Shown: positions 33,472 through 42,083 of the stretch, in pieces
Position numbering within the stretch: position 1 is the stretch's first letter
How the letters are laid out: each line of letters begins with the position of its first letter
Source: JAWWPG01 sp038254365
GTDB lineage: Bacteria > Actinomycetota > Actinomycetes > Propionibacteriales > Nocardioidaceae
DNA: 64,000 nucleotides
Assembly (NCBI GenBank): GCA_038254365.1
Contig: JBBSGI010000003.1
Coordinates: forward strand, 37,483 to 101,482
Direction of reading: 5' to 3'
Position numbers and translations under genes: made by a program
Notes under the pieces: model-generated
Database searches by the model: none
Told to the model about the DNA's origin: nothing
Seen by the model: the letters and a program-made list of their open reading frames with translations, nothing else

Positions 33472-34620
33472 ATGACGTCCTCCCTGCCGGAGTCGATCCA
33501 GGTGGCCCTGGCCACCGTGAACGACCCGGAGATCCACCGGCCGATCACCGAGCTGGGGATGGTCAAGGGCGTCGACATCTCCCCCGATGGGATGGTCACG
33601 GTCACCGTGCTGTTGACGGTGGCGGGCTGCCCGATGAAGGAGACCCTGACCCGGGACGTGACGGCAGCGGTCTCCCGCATCGCGGGCGTGAGCCGGGTCG
33701 CGGTAGTCCTCGACGTCATGTCGACCGAGCAGCGTCAGCAACTGCAGACCAACCTGCGCGGTGGCACACCGGCCAAGGAGATCCCCTTCGCGAAGCCTGA
33801 CTCGCTGACCCAGGTCATCGCCGTCGCCTCGGGCAAGGGCGGCGTCGGCAAGTCGTCGGTCACGGTCAACCTCGCGATGGCGATGGTCCGCAGCGGTCGT
33901 AAGGTCGGCATCCTCGACGCGGACATCTACGGTCACTCGGTTCCCGCGATGCTCGGCATCGCGGATGAGCGCCCGACCCAGGTCGAGGACATGATCATGC
34001 CCGTCCCGGCCCACGGATTGTCCGTGATCAGCATCGGCATGCTGAAACCCCGTCGCGAGCAGGTGGTGGCCTGGCGCGGACCGATGCTCGACCGGGCTCT
34101 CGTGCAGATGCTCACCGACGTCTACTGGGGCGACCTCGACGTACTCCTCCTCGACCTGCCACCCGGCACCGGGGACATTGCCATCTCGGTGGGTCAGCAC
34201 CTGCCGAACGCCGAGGTGGTCGTGGTGACCACCCCCCAGACAGCAGCCTCGGAGGTGGCCGAGCGCGCCGGCACGATGGCGTCGATGATGAACCAGCGGG
34301 TCCGTGGCGTTATCGAGAACATGAGCTTCCTGCCCTGCCCGCACTGCGGGCCAACCCACCGGCTCGAGGTGTTCGGGACTGGCGGAGGCGACACCGTGGC
34401 GGCGACCCTGTCCGCGAGATTCGGGTACGACGTCCCGGTGCTCGGCCGGATCCCGATCGACATCCCGCTCCGGGAGGGCGGCGACATCGGCCGGCCGATC
34501 ATGCTGAGCGACCGGGCCGGGGTTGCCGCAACCGCGCTCGCCGCGGTGGCTCACGCGCTGACGGCCGGGGGGCGTGGTCTCGTCGGTCGACAGCTCGGGC
34601 TCACCCCCGCGGGCCGTTAG
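33472..34620 (+). CDS. mrp: Mrp/NBP35-family iron-sulfur carrier P-loop ATPase
   Basis: A 382-residue protein: an N-terminal MIP18/DUF59 domain (residues 1-100, VNDPEIHRPITELGMVKGVDI, GCPMKETL) and a deviant-Walker ATPase domain with VASGKGGVGKSSVTVNLA near residue 120, DADIYGHSVPAML, and LLLDLPPGTGDIAI. A CPHC pair near 285 is the metal-cluster ligand set of ApbC/Mrp proteins, which assemble and deliver Fe-S clusters. It lies next to tatB, DUF1003 and MgtE-N in the conserved actinobacterial block (Rv1229c in M. tuberculosis). Confidence 0.93.
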   Translation: MTSSLPESIQVALATVNDPEIHRPITELGMVKGVDISPDGMVTVTVLLTVAGCPMKETLTRDVTAAVSRIAGVSRVAVVLDVMSTEQRQQLQTNLRGGTPAKEIPFAKPDSLTQVIAVASGKGGVGKSSVTVNLAMAMVRSGRKVGILDADIYGHSVPAMLGIADERPTQVEDMIMPVPAHGLSVISIGMLKPRREQVVAWRGPMLDRALVQMLTDVYWGDLDVLLLDLPPGTGDIAISVGQHLPNAEVVVVTTPQTAASEVAERAGTMASMMNQRVRGVIENMSFLPCPHCGPTHRLEVFGTGGGDTVAATLSARFGYDVPVLGRIPIDIPLREGGDIGRPIMLSDRAGVAATALAAVAHALTAGGRGLVGRQLGLTPAGR

Positions 34621-34636
34621 GCACGGCTGCCGACGC

Positions 34637-34966
34637 ATGTTCGACATCGGTCTCCCAGAGTTTGTGGTGCTGGCAATCGTGGGGATCTTCGTGTTCGGCC
34701 CAGATCGGCTTCCCGACGTGGCCCGTCAGGCGGCCCACATGCTCAAGTCGGCGCGGAAGACGCTGGCGGCGGCCAAGGCTCAGGTTGCCGACGAGCTGGG
34801 GCCGGAGTACGCGAACCTCGACCTGCGCGACCTCAGTCCCCGCGCCCTGGTGCAGAAGCACCTGCTCGACGACCTCGACCTGGACGACGACGGGCCACCG
34901 GCGCGCCCGGGCCACCGGCCCCTCGAGGTGGGCGAGGATGCCCCGTTTGACCCCGAGGCGACCTAG
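34637..34966 (+). CDS. tatB: Twin-arginine translocase subunit TatB
   Basis: A 109-residue TatA/B-type protein: MFDIGLPEFVVLAIVGIFVFGPDRLPDVARQAAHMLKSARK gives the single N-terminal span, the FGP hinge and the amphipathic helix, followed by an acidic Asp-rich tail. Length and the Glu in the first span (GLPEF) favour TatB over TatA. With TatA and TatC encoded elsewhere it exports folded proteins. It lies 16 bases downstream of mrp and converges on the anti-sigma gene; in mycobacteria tatB also sits in the sigE-rseA-htrA-tatB cluster. Confidence 0.9.
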   Translation: MFDIGLPEFVVLAIVGIFVFGPDRLPDVARQAAHMLKSARKTLAAAKAQVADELGPEYANLDLRDLSPRALVQKHLLDDLDLDDDGPPARPGHRPLEVGEDAPFDPEAT

Positions 34967-35026
34967 CGCGTGCCCGTGCAGCGCAATCGGCGATGCCCGC
35001 GGCGGCAGCTCATCTGGGTGGATGTG

Positions 35027-36520
35027 TCAGGGGGAGACGGTGGAGACGAGTCGTGAGAGGCCGTGGCCGATGCGCGTCACCACTCCGGACTGCTCCTGCG
35101 ACGCCACGTGCGGCAGCCGCGCGATCAATGCGTCGGCCATGGCGCGCGGGGCGTCGGTGACCACGGTGAACACCGTGCCGCCGGACTCCCACACGGCGAG
35201 CATCGGCAGACCCGCCTTCAGGTAGACGAGATTGCCCGCGACCAGCACACCATGGAAGTCATCAAGCGCCGACGTGTCGAGCGAGCCGCGCTCCTCGAAG
35301 ACCGAGATGTTCGACAGGCCGTCGGTGTACTCCGCCCGCATCACGCCCCCGCCGGTGTGGACCTGGTGGAGCAGTGAGAGCTGGAAACGGGGCGTCAACG
35401 ACTGGGGGCAAGTCCAGCCCAGGTCGTTCAAGGCCGGTGCGGCAGTCTTCGACAGCACGGTGGTCTGCGGCGCGGCAAGCTCCGGCGGAAGATGAGGCAT
35501 GAACCCATGCCGGTTGACGTCGATCGAGGAGTAGCCGCTCCAGCGGACCAGCTGCCCGTCGGCATACAACACACGCTGCAGGAGCAGACCCGTCCTGACG
35601 TCGATCCAGAAGCGCGCCGTCACCTGCCCGTGCTGGCTCGCGGAAACCACCGTCGCGGTGCGTCCGCCGATCTCCTGGCGCCCTTCGGCGTGGAGGTCGT
35701 ACGCCGCGGCAAGGGCGTTCAGCGACTTCCCCGTCGCGTCACCGGAACCCACCCGAGGCTCCTTGATGAACGACTCGCCCCGCACCTTGCCGTTCTGCCG
35801 CAGTACGTCGAAGCGCGTGCCCTGACCGGGGACGTGCTGCACCTCGATCCGGAACGACGCGGTGCCCCCATCGCTGACGGACCGGATCACCAGAACGCCG
35901 ACGTACCCGAGCCGCTGTGGCGCCGCGAGAGCCCGACGCAGCTCCCCCACGGCGGACGGCTCGTCCCCGGCCTGCCAGGTCGACGGGACTGGCCAGGTGT
36001 CACCAGCGGAACCGTCGACCAGCGAGGGCCGTGCAGCCGTCGTGGTGCGGGCCGGAAACGTCACCTGGGTGGTTCGCGCGGCAGGGTCGGCGCCCAAACC
36101 CTCAACTGCGGGGTCGGAGAGCGGCGCGAGCCCGGTGCTGTCGGCGAACTCCGCGGCGAACTCCTCGACCGGCGGGCGGACGATCTTGGCCTGCGACGAC
36201 TGAGGCGCCCCGACGACGTACGCCAGCGCGATCATCACCACCGAGAGCGAGCCGACTCCGGCGAACGCACGGCGCATCAGCGGCCGCTGGCCGGGGGTTG
36301 AGACGGCAGGCGCGAGGGTGATCGACCTGACCACGTCGAGCAGGTCGGTTGAGACCTCAACCGGGGCCATCGCGTTGACCCGGCGTTTGACCTCCAGCGT
36401 CTCGGCGATCTCCTGACGGCACTGGGCGCAGCTCCGGGCGTGTGCCAGCGCGCGGCCGCGCGCATTCGGGCTCAGCTCACCGTCGATGAGCGCGGAGACC
36501 TTGTGGTGGAGGTGGCTCAC
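35027..36520 (-). CDS. Anti-sigma factor: zinc-finger RseA-like part joined to an RseB-like domain
   Basis: A 497-residue single-span membrane protein. The cytoplasmic N-terminus carries the ZAS motif His27-x3-Cys31-x2-Cys34 (HARSCAQC) that binds ECF sigma factors. A membrane helix follows near residues 85-105 (VGSLSVVMIALAYVVGA). The remaining 390 residues are outside; from about 180 they resemble MucB/RseB (GYVGVLVIRSVSDGGTASFRIEVQH, ARFWIDVRTGLLLQRVLYADGQLVRWSGYSSIDVN, and the late MRAEYTDGLSNISVFEERG). In proteobacteria RseA and RseB are separate proteins. Its ATG overlaps the sigE stop as ATGA. Expected to hold SigE inactive until envelope stress. Confidence 0.85.
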   Translation of the reverse strand: MSHLHHKVSALIDGELSPNARGRALAHARSCAQCRQEIAETLEVKRRVNAMAPVEVSTDLLDVVRSITLAPAVSTPGQRPLMRRAFAGVGSLSVVMIALAYVVGAPQSSQAKIVRPPVEEFAAEFADSTGLAPLSDPAVEGLGADPAARTTQVTFPARTTTAARPSLVDGSAGDTWPVPSTWQAGDEPSAVGELRRALAAPQRLGYVGVLVIRSVSDGGTASFRIEVQHVPGQGTRFDVLRQNGKVRGESFIKEPRVGSGDATGKSLNALAAAYDLHAEGRQEIGGRTATVVSASQHGQVTARFWIDVRTGLLLQRVLYADGQLVRWSGYSSIDVNRHGFMPHLPPELAAPQTTVLSKTAAPALNDLGWTCPQSLTPRFQLSLLHQVHTGGGVMRAEYTDGLSNISVFEERGSLDTSALDDFHGVLVAGNLVYLKAGLPMLAVWESGGTVFTVVTDAPRAMADALIARLPHVASQEQSGVVTRIGHGLSRLVSTVSP

Positions 36521-37149
36521 AACCCTCCACCTGCGCGGCTAGCGTCCAGGGCGCCGCCGATGCGACTCCGCGCGGCCGTCGGGGCCCGATGCTGGAGGGC
36601 GGCGCGCAGCAACGAGCGCCCGCGGTGTATGCGGGACCGGACGGTGCCGATCTTGACGTCGAGGACCTCACTGATCTCCTCGTAGGACAGCCCTTCCACG
36701 TCGCACAGCACGACCGCCACCCGGAACTCGGGCTTGAGCTCGCGCAGTGCCAGCTCGACGTCATCGTCGAAGATCTGGTCGGCGAACGTCAGGTCAGGCG
36801 GAACCGCTGTCCCGGCCAGCCGGTCGCCGGCATACTCGGGCAGGGACTCGAACCGGATCCGGCGTCGTCGCCGTGCCTGGTCGAGGAACAGGTTGGTGGT
36901 GATGCGGTGCAGCCACCCCTCGAAGGTGCCGGGCCGGAACGAGTCGAGCGAGCGGAAGACCCGGACGAAGACCTCCTGGGTGAGATCCTCGGCCTCCTGA
37001 CGGTTGCCGGTCAGCCGGTAGGCGAGCCGGAACACCCGGGCGGAGTGCTCGCGCACGATCTTGTCCCAGCTCGGCGGGACCCAGGCGGCGTCGGGAGCAG
37101 GCTGCACGCTGGTGTCACCTTCTGGCGCTAGGTCGGTCGGGGAAACCAC
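36517..37149 (-). CDS. sigE: ECF RNA polymerase sigma factor, SigE type
   Basis: A 210-residue ECF sigma factor. Region 2 (about 28-95) includes SARVFRLAYRLTGNRQEAEDLTQEVFVRVFRSLDSF and FEGWLHRITTNLFLDQARRRRR; region 4 (about 135-190) includes FRVAVVLCDVEGLSYEEISEVLDVKIGTVRSRIHRGRSLLR. Position beside an O-methyltransferase (divergent), an anti-sigma factor (overlapping) and tatB reproduces the mycobacterial Rv1220c-sigE-rseA-tatB order. SigE in those species governs envelope and heat stress. GTG start at 37149; a GGAAC-type autoregulatory promoter was looked for upstream and not convincingly found. Confidence 0.92.
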   Translation of the reverse strand: MVSPTDLAPEGDTSVQPAPDAAWVPPSWDKIVREHSARVFRLAYRLTGNRQEAEDLTQEVFVRVFRSLDSFRPGTFEGWLHRITTNLFLDQARRRRRIRFESLPEYAGDRLAGTAVPPDLTFADQIFDDDVELALRELKPEFRVAVVLCDVEGLSYEEISEVLDVKIGTVRSRIHRGRSLLRAALQHRAPTAARSRIGGALDASRAGGGL

Positions 37150-37400
37150 GGGCGACAGCCTCTCGGTCGGGCTTGGTGGCGCGCAGGCTTCCCCTTTGCA
37201 ACTCCCAGGATACGGGGCCGCCGGCGGACCAGGTCGACACCAGGTGCAACGCAGTCCCGCAGCTCTTCGTTCCCATGGCCGAGCCGCGCCGTGCCCTCAC
37301 GGAGCTGCGCCGTACCGACCGCGGGCATCTCGTGCTCCGCACCCGGTCCGAGCCGATAGGCTCAGTCGCGTTCGACCGACACCCCAGGCGCGCCACCAGC

Positions 37401-38072
37401 GTGCCGGCGGGGCCAACCGAGGAGGCGGCCATTCCTATCGGTCTCAAGCCAGCGTCGTGGGCTTACGCAGAGTCGTTCATCGCGGAGGACGAGATCCTCA
37501 CCGGCGCCCGCGCGCGGGCCGCTGACCTCGATGCGACGCCCATCGGAGCGGGCGGCGGCGCAACCCTGCGTTTCCTCGCATCGACCGTCGACGCCCGCAA
37601 CGTCGTCGAGATCGGCACCGGCTGTGGCATCTCCGGAGTGTGGCTGATGCGGGGGATGCGGACAGACGGTGTGCTCACCTCGGTCGACGTCGAGGCCGAG
37701 CATCAGCGGCTCGCCCGGGAGGCGTTCACGGCCGCCGGCTTCCCCCCGCAGCGGGTGCGCCTTATCCCGGGTGCTGCTCTGGAGGTGTTACCCCGTCTGA
37801 CCGACGGGCACTACGACCTGGTCTTCTGCGACGGCGACAAGCAGGAGTACCCGCGATACCTGGAGCAGGCCCTGCGACTGCTGCGGAGGGGCGGCGTGGT
37901 GGCCATCGACAACTCACTGTGGCACGACAAGGTCGCCGACCCCTCAGTTCGTGACGCGGACACGATGGCGATCCGGGAGACTCTCGACGCGGTTCGCTCG
38001 GACGAGAGGCTGGTGCCGCTTCTCCTTCCCGTCGGCGACGGGATGCTCGTGGCGCAGAAGCGCTCCGACTGA
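37401..38072 (+). CDS. SAM-dependent O-methyltransferase
   Basis: A roughly 223-residue class I methyltransferase of the caffeoyl-CoA/catechol O-methyltransferase group: NVVEIGTGCGISGVWLMRGM is the SAM loop, TSVDVEAEHQRLAREAF holds the ribose-binding acid, and YDLVFCDGDKQEYPRYLEQALRLLRRGGVVAIDNSLW the metal and substrate side. Homologous to Rv1220c, which is likewise divergent from sigE. The frame is open to 37173; GTG 37401 is chosen because homologues start close to IGLKPASWAYAE, but the start is uncertain. Substrate unknown. Confidence 0.85.
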   Translation: MPAGPTEEAAIPIGLKPASWAYAESFIAEDEILTGARARAADLDATPIGAGGGATLRFLASTVDARNVVEIGTGCGISGVWLMRGMRTDGVLTSVDVEAEHQRLAREAFTAAGFPPQRVRLIPGAALEVLPRLTDGHYDLVFCDGDKQEYPRYLEQALRLLRRGGVVAIDNSLWHDKVADPSVRDADTMAIRETLDAVRSDERLVPLLLPVGDGMLVAQKRSD

Positions 38073-38112
38073 CGATGAAGAGGGTGTGCGGCAACCGGCC
38101 ATAACGTGCCGC

Positions 38113-38280
38113 TCAGGTCGTGACCGAGTTGAGGGCGTCCTCGAGGGCCTTGGCCTCCTCGGAGTTGAGCTCGACGACCAGCCGCCCCCCGCCTTCGATG
38201 GGAACCCTCATCACGAGCCCCCGGCCTTCCTTGGTGACCTCGAGGGGACCGTCGCCCGTCCTCGGCTTCATCGCCGCCAT
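38113..38280 (-). CDS. DUF3117 family small protein
   Basis: A complete 55-residue gene, MAAMKPRTGDGPLEVTKEGR... ending ALEDALNSVTT, matching the tiny, almost invariant actinobacterial family DUF3117 (Rv1211 in M. tuberculosis). The length is exactly that of the family. It is predicted to be a compact beta-beta-alpha-like domain; no function is established. It lies 40 bases from the end of the O-methyltransferase gene, converging on it, and is divergent from paaX. Its neighbourhood near tag, folP2 and sigE agrees with the mycobacterial arrangement. Confidence 0.9.
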   Translation of the reverse strand: MAAMKPRTGDGPLEVTKEGRGLVMRVPIEGGGRLVVELNSEEAKALEDALNSVTT

Positions 38281-38407
38281 GCGCACACCTACCCTTCGTC
38301 ATGAGCGCCGAGACTTGGTCCCATTGTCGGGTCAAGACGTCGGTGGCGCATCAGATACCTCGTCCATTATCGCACCGCGGGGGAGGGGTGCGGCAGACTG
38401 CACGATT

Positions 38408-39199
38408 GTGAATGCACGCTCGGCTCTCTTCGACGTGTACGGCGACCACCTGCGCGCTCGAGGCGGCGCGGCTCCGGTGGCCGCCCTGCTGCGGCTGCTC
38501 GCGCCGCTCGAGGTGGCAGCCCCCGCCGTCCGGACGGCGGTCTCCCGGATGGTGCGCCAGGGATGGCTGCTTCCGGCCCGCCTCGATCAAGGTGCCGGCT
38601 ACCGGGCGACCCCACAGGCCGAGCGTCGCCTGTCCGCCGCGGCCAACCGGATCTACCGTCGCGGCATCGCCGCCTGGGATGGTCGATGGCACGTCCTCGT
38701 CATCGACCACGTGTCCGAGCGCAGCCGTCGCGACCGGGTCCGCCGCGGTCTCGGCTACCTTGGCTACGCGACCCTGCGAGAGGACACCTGGATCGGCCCA
38801 CGCGCCTCGTCCGAGTTGGACGCGCTGCTCTCCGGGGAGGGGGTACGGACACTGCGCTTCTGGGCCTCGCACGACGGCGACCAAGCCCGGCTCGCGGCCA
38901 GCGCTTGGGACCTCGACGGCATCGGCCGCAGCTACGCCAGCTGGCTGGCCGAGGCCCGGGAGCTCGTCGACGACCCCCACCCTGGCCTCACCGACGAGGA
39001 GGCGTTCACGACCCGCAGCCGCCTGGTCCACGAGTGGCGCAAGTTCCTCTTCCGGGACCCGGCACTGCCTCGGGAGTTGTTGCCGGCCGACTGGCCCGGG
39101 GATGAGGCTGCCGCGTTCTTCGACGAGCAGGCCGAGCGGTTGGCGCCGGGGGCCGGCCGCTTCGTCGACAGCTGCCTAGGACCGGCGCCTCCATCCTGA
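38408..39199 (+). CDS. PaaX-family transcriptional repressor
   Basis: A 263-residue regulator. The N-terminal winged helix (ARSALFDVYGDHLRARGGAAPVAALLRLL, then APAVRTAVSRMVRQGWL) is the PaaX signature; the central domain has RRGIAAWDGRWHVLVIDHVSERSRRDRVRRGLGYLGYATLREDTWIGPR and the C-terminal part ends ARELVDDP...RSRLVHEWRKFLFRDPALPRELLPADWPGDEA. PaaX proteins repress phenylacetate degradation and respond to phenylacetyl-CoA. An enoyl-CoA hydratase follows 195 bases later. GTG start at 38408 matches homologue N-termini. Confidence 0.9.
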   Translation: MNARSALFDVYGDHLRARGGAAPVAALLRLLAPLEVAAPAVRTAVSRMVRQGWLLPARLDQGAGYRATPQAERRLSAAANRIYRRGIAAWDGRWHVLVIDHVSERSRRDRVRRGLGYLGYATLREDTWIGPRASSELDALLSGEGVRTLRFWASHDGDQARLAASAWDLDGIGRSYASWLAEARELVDDPHPGLTDEEAFTTRSRLVHEWRKFLFRDPALPRELLPADWPGDEAAAFFDEQAERLAPGAGRFVDSCLGPAPPS

Positions 39200-39206
39200 G
39201 ACGCGT

Positions 39207-39228
39207 GCCTCGACCGGCCGGTCGAGGC
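39207..39228. repeat. 22-bp perfect palindrome after paaX
   Basis: GCCTCGACCGG is followed directly by its inverse complement, with no spacer, starting 8 bases after the paaX stop and 166 bases before the hydratase start. Position favours a transcription terminator without a T-tract, as is common in high-GC actinobacteria; a regulator operator is the alternative. Confidence 0.55.
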
Positions 39229-39394
39229 GGGCCTCAGTCTGTGGCGCTCCCGTCGCCAGCGCACCAGACACGTCACCCGTCTCCTTCCCTCCCCAGTTGC
39301 GTGGCCGCTGGCGACGCTGAGTCCTGGCCGGTCAAGGGCGCCGGTCTGCGGGACACTTATCCCGTCCACTTCTCTCCCGCGGAATGGAGCCTCG

Positions 39395-40207
39395 ATGAGC
39401 TCGGACGAGACGACGGCGGAGCCACCGATCGGCTACGACGTCGAGGGCGCGGTCGCCACGATCACCTTCAACCGCCCGGCGGCCATGAACAGCCTGGACA
39501 CGGCGACGAAGGAGCTGCTGCTGGAGATGGTGCGCCGGGCCGCTGGCGACGCCTCCGTGCGCTGCGTCGTACTGACGGGGACGGGGCGCGCCTTCTGTGT
39601 CGGCCAGGACCTCCGCGAGCACGCCGCTAGCCTCGATGAGCAGAGCCTCGACGAGGTCTGGTCGACGGTCGAGAAGCACTATGCGCCGATTGCCCTGGCC
39701 ATCGCGACGATGGACAAACCCGTCGTCGCTGCGGTCAATGGGGTGGCCGCTGGGGCGGGCATGGCGATCGCGCTGGCCTGTGACTGGCGGGTTGCCGCCG
39801 ACTCCGCGTCCTTCACCACCGCGTTCACGGGGATCGGTCTGGCCTGCGACACCGGGTCGTCGTGGACCCTGCCGCGACTGGTGGGAACGACGAAGGCGAT
39901 GGAGCTGCTGCTATGGCCCCGCTCCGTCAAGGCCGACGAGGCGCTCGGGATCGGGCTCGTGAACTGGGTGTTCCCCGCCGACCAGCTGGCCACCGAAGTC
40001 GCCGACATCGCCGCCCGTCTCGTCGCCGGACCCACACTGGCCTTCGCCGCCGTGAAACGTTCGGTACGCTACGCGGCCACCCATAGTCTCGAGGAGTCAT
40101 TGAGCTTTGAGGCTCAGATGATGGCGTGGACGGGGGGGACCGCCGACCACCGGAACGCGGTCGCATCATTCGTCACCAAGACGACACCGACCTTCGAGGG
40201 GTCGTAA
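39395..40207 (+). CDS. Enoyl-CoA hydratase/isomerase family protein
   Basis: A 270-residue crotonase: GAVATITFNRPAAMNSLDTATKELLLE, the oxyanion segment LTGTGRAFCVGQDLREHA near residue 60, NGVAAGAGMAIALACDWRVAAD near 110 and the Glu/Asp region FTTAFTGIGLACDTGSSWTLPRLVG near 135. With Asp rather than the usual second Glu it resembles PaaG-like isomerases (2-(1,2-epoxyphenylacetyl)-CoA isomerase), which would suit the PaaX regulator upstream, but this is inference. GGAG lies five bases before the ATG. Confidence 0.9.
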   Translation: MSSDETTAEPPIGYDVEGAVATITFNRPAAMNSLDTATKELLLEMVRRAAGDASVRCVVLTGTGRAFCVGQDLREHAASLDEQSLDEVWSTVEKHYAPIALAIATMDKPVVAAVNGVAAGAGMAIALACDWRVAADSASFTTAFTGIGLACDTGSSWTLPRLVGTTKAMELLLWPRSVKADEALGIGLVNWVFPADQLATEVADIAARLVAGPTLAFAAVKRSVRYAATHSLEESLSFEAQMMAWTGGTADHRNAVASFVTKTTPTFEGS

Positions 40208-40272
40208 GGGGGCTGGGCGACTCGCCCTGACCAAGGCCCGGCTCGGTTCTCACGCGCGACAACGGGCCACCC

Positions 40273-40839
40273 TCAGCGGAATGCGCAGCCGGCGAGGTGG
40301 TCGTTGACCAGCCCGGCCGCCTGCATGAGGGCGTACGCCGTGGTCGGCCCGACGAACACGAAACCGTTCGCCTTCAGCTCCTTCGTGAGGGCCCTCGACT
40401 CGGCGGTCTCGGCGGGGAGGTCCGCGGTCGTCATCGGAGCGGGGAGATCGGCCGAGGCGAACCGCCAGATCAGGTGGGACAGCGGCTCGTCGAGAGCCAG
40501 GGCGGCCCTCGCGTTCGCCATGGCCGCGTCGACCTTGCCCCGGTTGCGGACGATGGCGACGTCATCCAGTAGCCGAGCCCGGTCGTCCGGCCCGAATGCC
40601 GCGACGGCCGCGATGTCGAAGCCGGCGAAGGCACGGCGGAAGCCCTCCCGCTTACGCAGGATCGTCAACCAGGACAAACCGGACTGGAACGCCTCCAGCG
40701 TCAGTCGCTCGTACAGCCCGTTGTCCGTGCGCACCGGTCGGCCCCACTCGTCGTCGTGATAAGCGACGTAGTCGGGCGCCGACTGCGCCCACGGGCACCG
40801 GGCAAGCCCGTCCGCCCCGACCTCGGCCGCCGACGTCAC
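40273..40839 (-). CDS. tag: DNA-3-methyladenine glycosylase I
   Basis: A 188-residue Tag enzyme: CPWAQSAPDYVAYHDDEWGRPVRTDNGLYERLTLEAFQSGLSWLTIL at the start, with catalytic-pocket residues, and a C-terminal HLAGCAFR supplying zinc ligands together with the N-terminal Cys and His. It removes 3-methyladenine from DNA. The GTG start overlaps the stop of the DivIVA-like gene (GTGA), a pairing also seen as Rv1209-Rv1210 in M. tuberculosis. Confidence 0.94.
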   Translation of the reverse strand: MTSAAEVGADGLARCPWAQSAPDYVAYHDDEWGRPVRTDNGLYERLTLEAFQSGLSWLTILRKREGFRRAFAGFDIAAVAAFGPDDRARLLDDVAIVRNRGKVDAAMANARAALALDEPLSHLIWRFASADLPAPMTTADLPAETAESRALTKELKANGFVFVGPTTAYALMQAAGLVNDHLAGCAFR

Positions 40840-41132
40840 GGACGCTCCGTCGCCTCCGAGGGGTCCTCCACGTCGTCGGCCGCGTGCTCGCGCTGGATCA
40901 TCTCCGCCTCGAGCCGGGCGAGCAGCGCGTCAACCTCGTCCATGCGGTAGCCGCGGACGCCCGTGTTCAGCCGCACCGCGCGCAGGTCGTCGGCCGTCAG
41001 CGGCCGCCCGGTGGGCAAGCTGGCGTCGGGCCGGTCGTCGTACACCTCCGCCATCGAGTCGCCCCGGCCGGCGGCGACGACCGCGATCGCACCGATCAGC
41101 ACGACGAGCACCACCACCCAGAACCAGAGCAT
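40836..41132 (-). CDS. Membrane-anchored DivIVA-motif small protein
   Basis: A 98-residue protein with one N-terminal span (MLWFWVVVLVVLIGAIAVVAAG) and a short cytoplasmic part whose LTADDLRAVRLNTGVRGYRMDEVDALLARLEAEM is a DivIVA/Wag31-type helical motif. It corresponds to Rv1209. A scaffold role at the membrane is possible from the motif; nothing more is known. The start at 41132 is 58 bases from the divergent folP2-like gene, and the stop overlaps the tag start. Confidence 0.85.
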   Translation of the reverse strand: MLWFWVVVLVVLIGAIAVVAAGRGDSMAEVYDDRPDASLPTGRPLTADDLRAVRLNTGVRGYRMDEVDALLARLEAEMIQREHAADDVEDPSEATERP

Positions 41133-41190
41133 GCGACCGATCGTGCCACGCTTGGCCGACAACCCCCGCGATCGGGTGAAGGAGCCAGTC

Positions 41191-42054
41191 GTGTCGCTTG
41201 TGCTCGGCACCCGGGACTTCGGCGACGCGGCCACCGTGGTGATGGCCATCGTCAACCGCACGCCGGACTCCTTCTACGACACCGGGGCGACCTTCGACCA
41301 GGCGGCGGCGCTCGACCGGGTCGCGCGTGTCGTCGCGGAGGGCGCGGACATTGTCGATATCGGGGGCGTCAGGGCCGGGTACGGCGACCACGTCGACGAG
41401 CGCGAGGAGCTGCGCCGCACCGCCTCGTTCGTCCAGCGGGTGCGGGCCGATTATCCCGCGCTGGTGATCAGCGTCGACACCTGGCGGTCGGCGGTGGCCC
41501 GCGAGCTGTGTCAGCGTGGCGCCGACCTGCTCAATGACGCTTGGGCGGGAGCAGACCCAGGAGTCGCCGAGGTGGCCGCGGAGTTCGACGTCGGGCTGGT
41601 GTGCAGCCACTCCGGCGGCCTCGCACCGAGAACCGGCCCCCACCGGGTCGCCTACGCCGACGTGATGGCTGACGTGGTGTCCACCGTCACGGGACTCGCT
41701 GTGCGGGCAGTGGCACTCGGGGTACGTCGCGAGCGGATCCTGGTCGATCCCACCCACGACTTCGGCAAGAACACGTATCACTCGCTCGAGCTCACGCGCC
41801 GCCTCGACGAGCTGGTATCCACGGGCTGGCCGGTGATGGTGGCCCTGTCCAACAAGGACTTCATCGGCGAGACCCTGGACCTGGACACTGCGGAGCGCAG
41901 CACCGGGACACTGGCCGCGACCGCGATCTCGGCATGGCAGGGCGCCCGAGTGTTCCGATCCCACCAGGTGGTCGAGACCCGACAGGTCCTGGACATGGTG
42001 GCCTCGATCGCCGGACGTCGGCCGCCTTCGCGGCCCACTCGGGGCCTCGTGTGA
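41191..42054 (+). CDS. folP2: Dihydropteroate-synthase-family protein, FolP2 type
   Basis: A 287-residue TIM barrel related to dihydropteroate synthase. Family blocks: VMAIVNRTPDSFYDTGATF (true synthases have NVTPDSFSDGG), DIVDIGGVRAGYG, LVISVDTWRSAVARELCQRGADLLNDAW, LVCSHSGG and ILVDPTHDFGKNTYHSLELTRRLDEL. The NRTPDSFYD variant marks the FolP2 branch; the M. leprae FolP2 was reported not to complement dihydropteroate synthase loss, so another pterin-like or unknown reaction is likely. GTG at 41191 has AAGGAG six bases upstream. In M. tuberculosis the neighbour gpgS lies between it and the DivIVA-like gene; here it is missing. Confidence 0.88.
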   Translation: MSLVLGTRDFGDAATVVMAIVNRTPDSFYDTGATFDQAAALDRVARVVAEGADIVDIGGVRAGYGDHVDEREELRRTASFVQRVRADYPALVISVDTWRSAVARELCQRGADLLNDAWAGADPGVAEVAAEFDVGLVCSHSGGLAPRTGPHRVAYADVMADVVSTVTGLAVRAVALGVRRERILVDPTHDFGKNTYHSLELTRRLDELVSTGWPVMVALSNKDFIGETLDLDTAERSTGTLAATAISAWQGARVFRSHQVVETRQVLDMVASIAGRRPPSRPTRGLV

Positions 42055-42083
42055 ACGGCTCTCCCGAGCGTTCCCATCGTCTG

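Noticed and set aside
34967..35026. Remnant of htrA between tatB and the anti-sigma gene
   Set aside because: Only 60 bases are left between the two convergent stops and no trypsin-like motif can be found in any frame.
37150..37400. SigE autoregulatory promoter (GGAAC-type) upstream of sigE
   Set aside because: Several GGGAA-like words occur but none has a proper downstream -10 partner; not supported enough to annotate.
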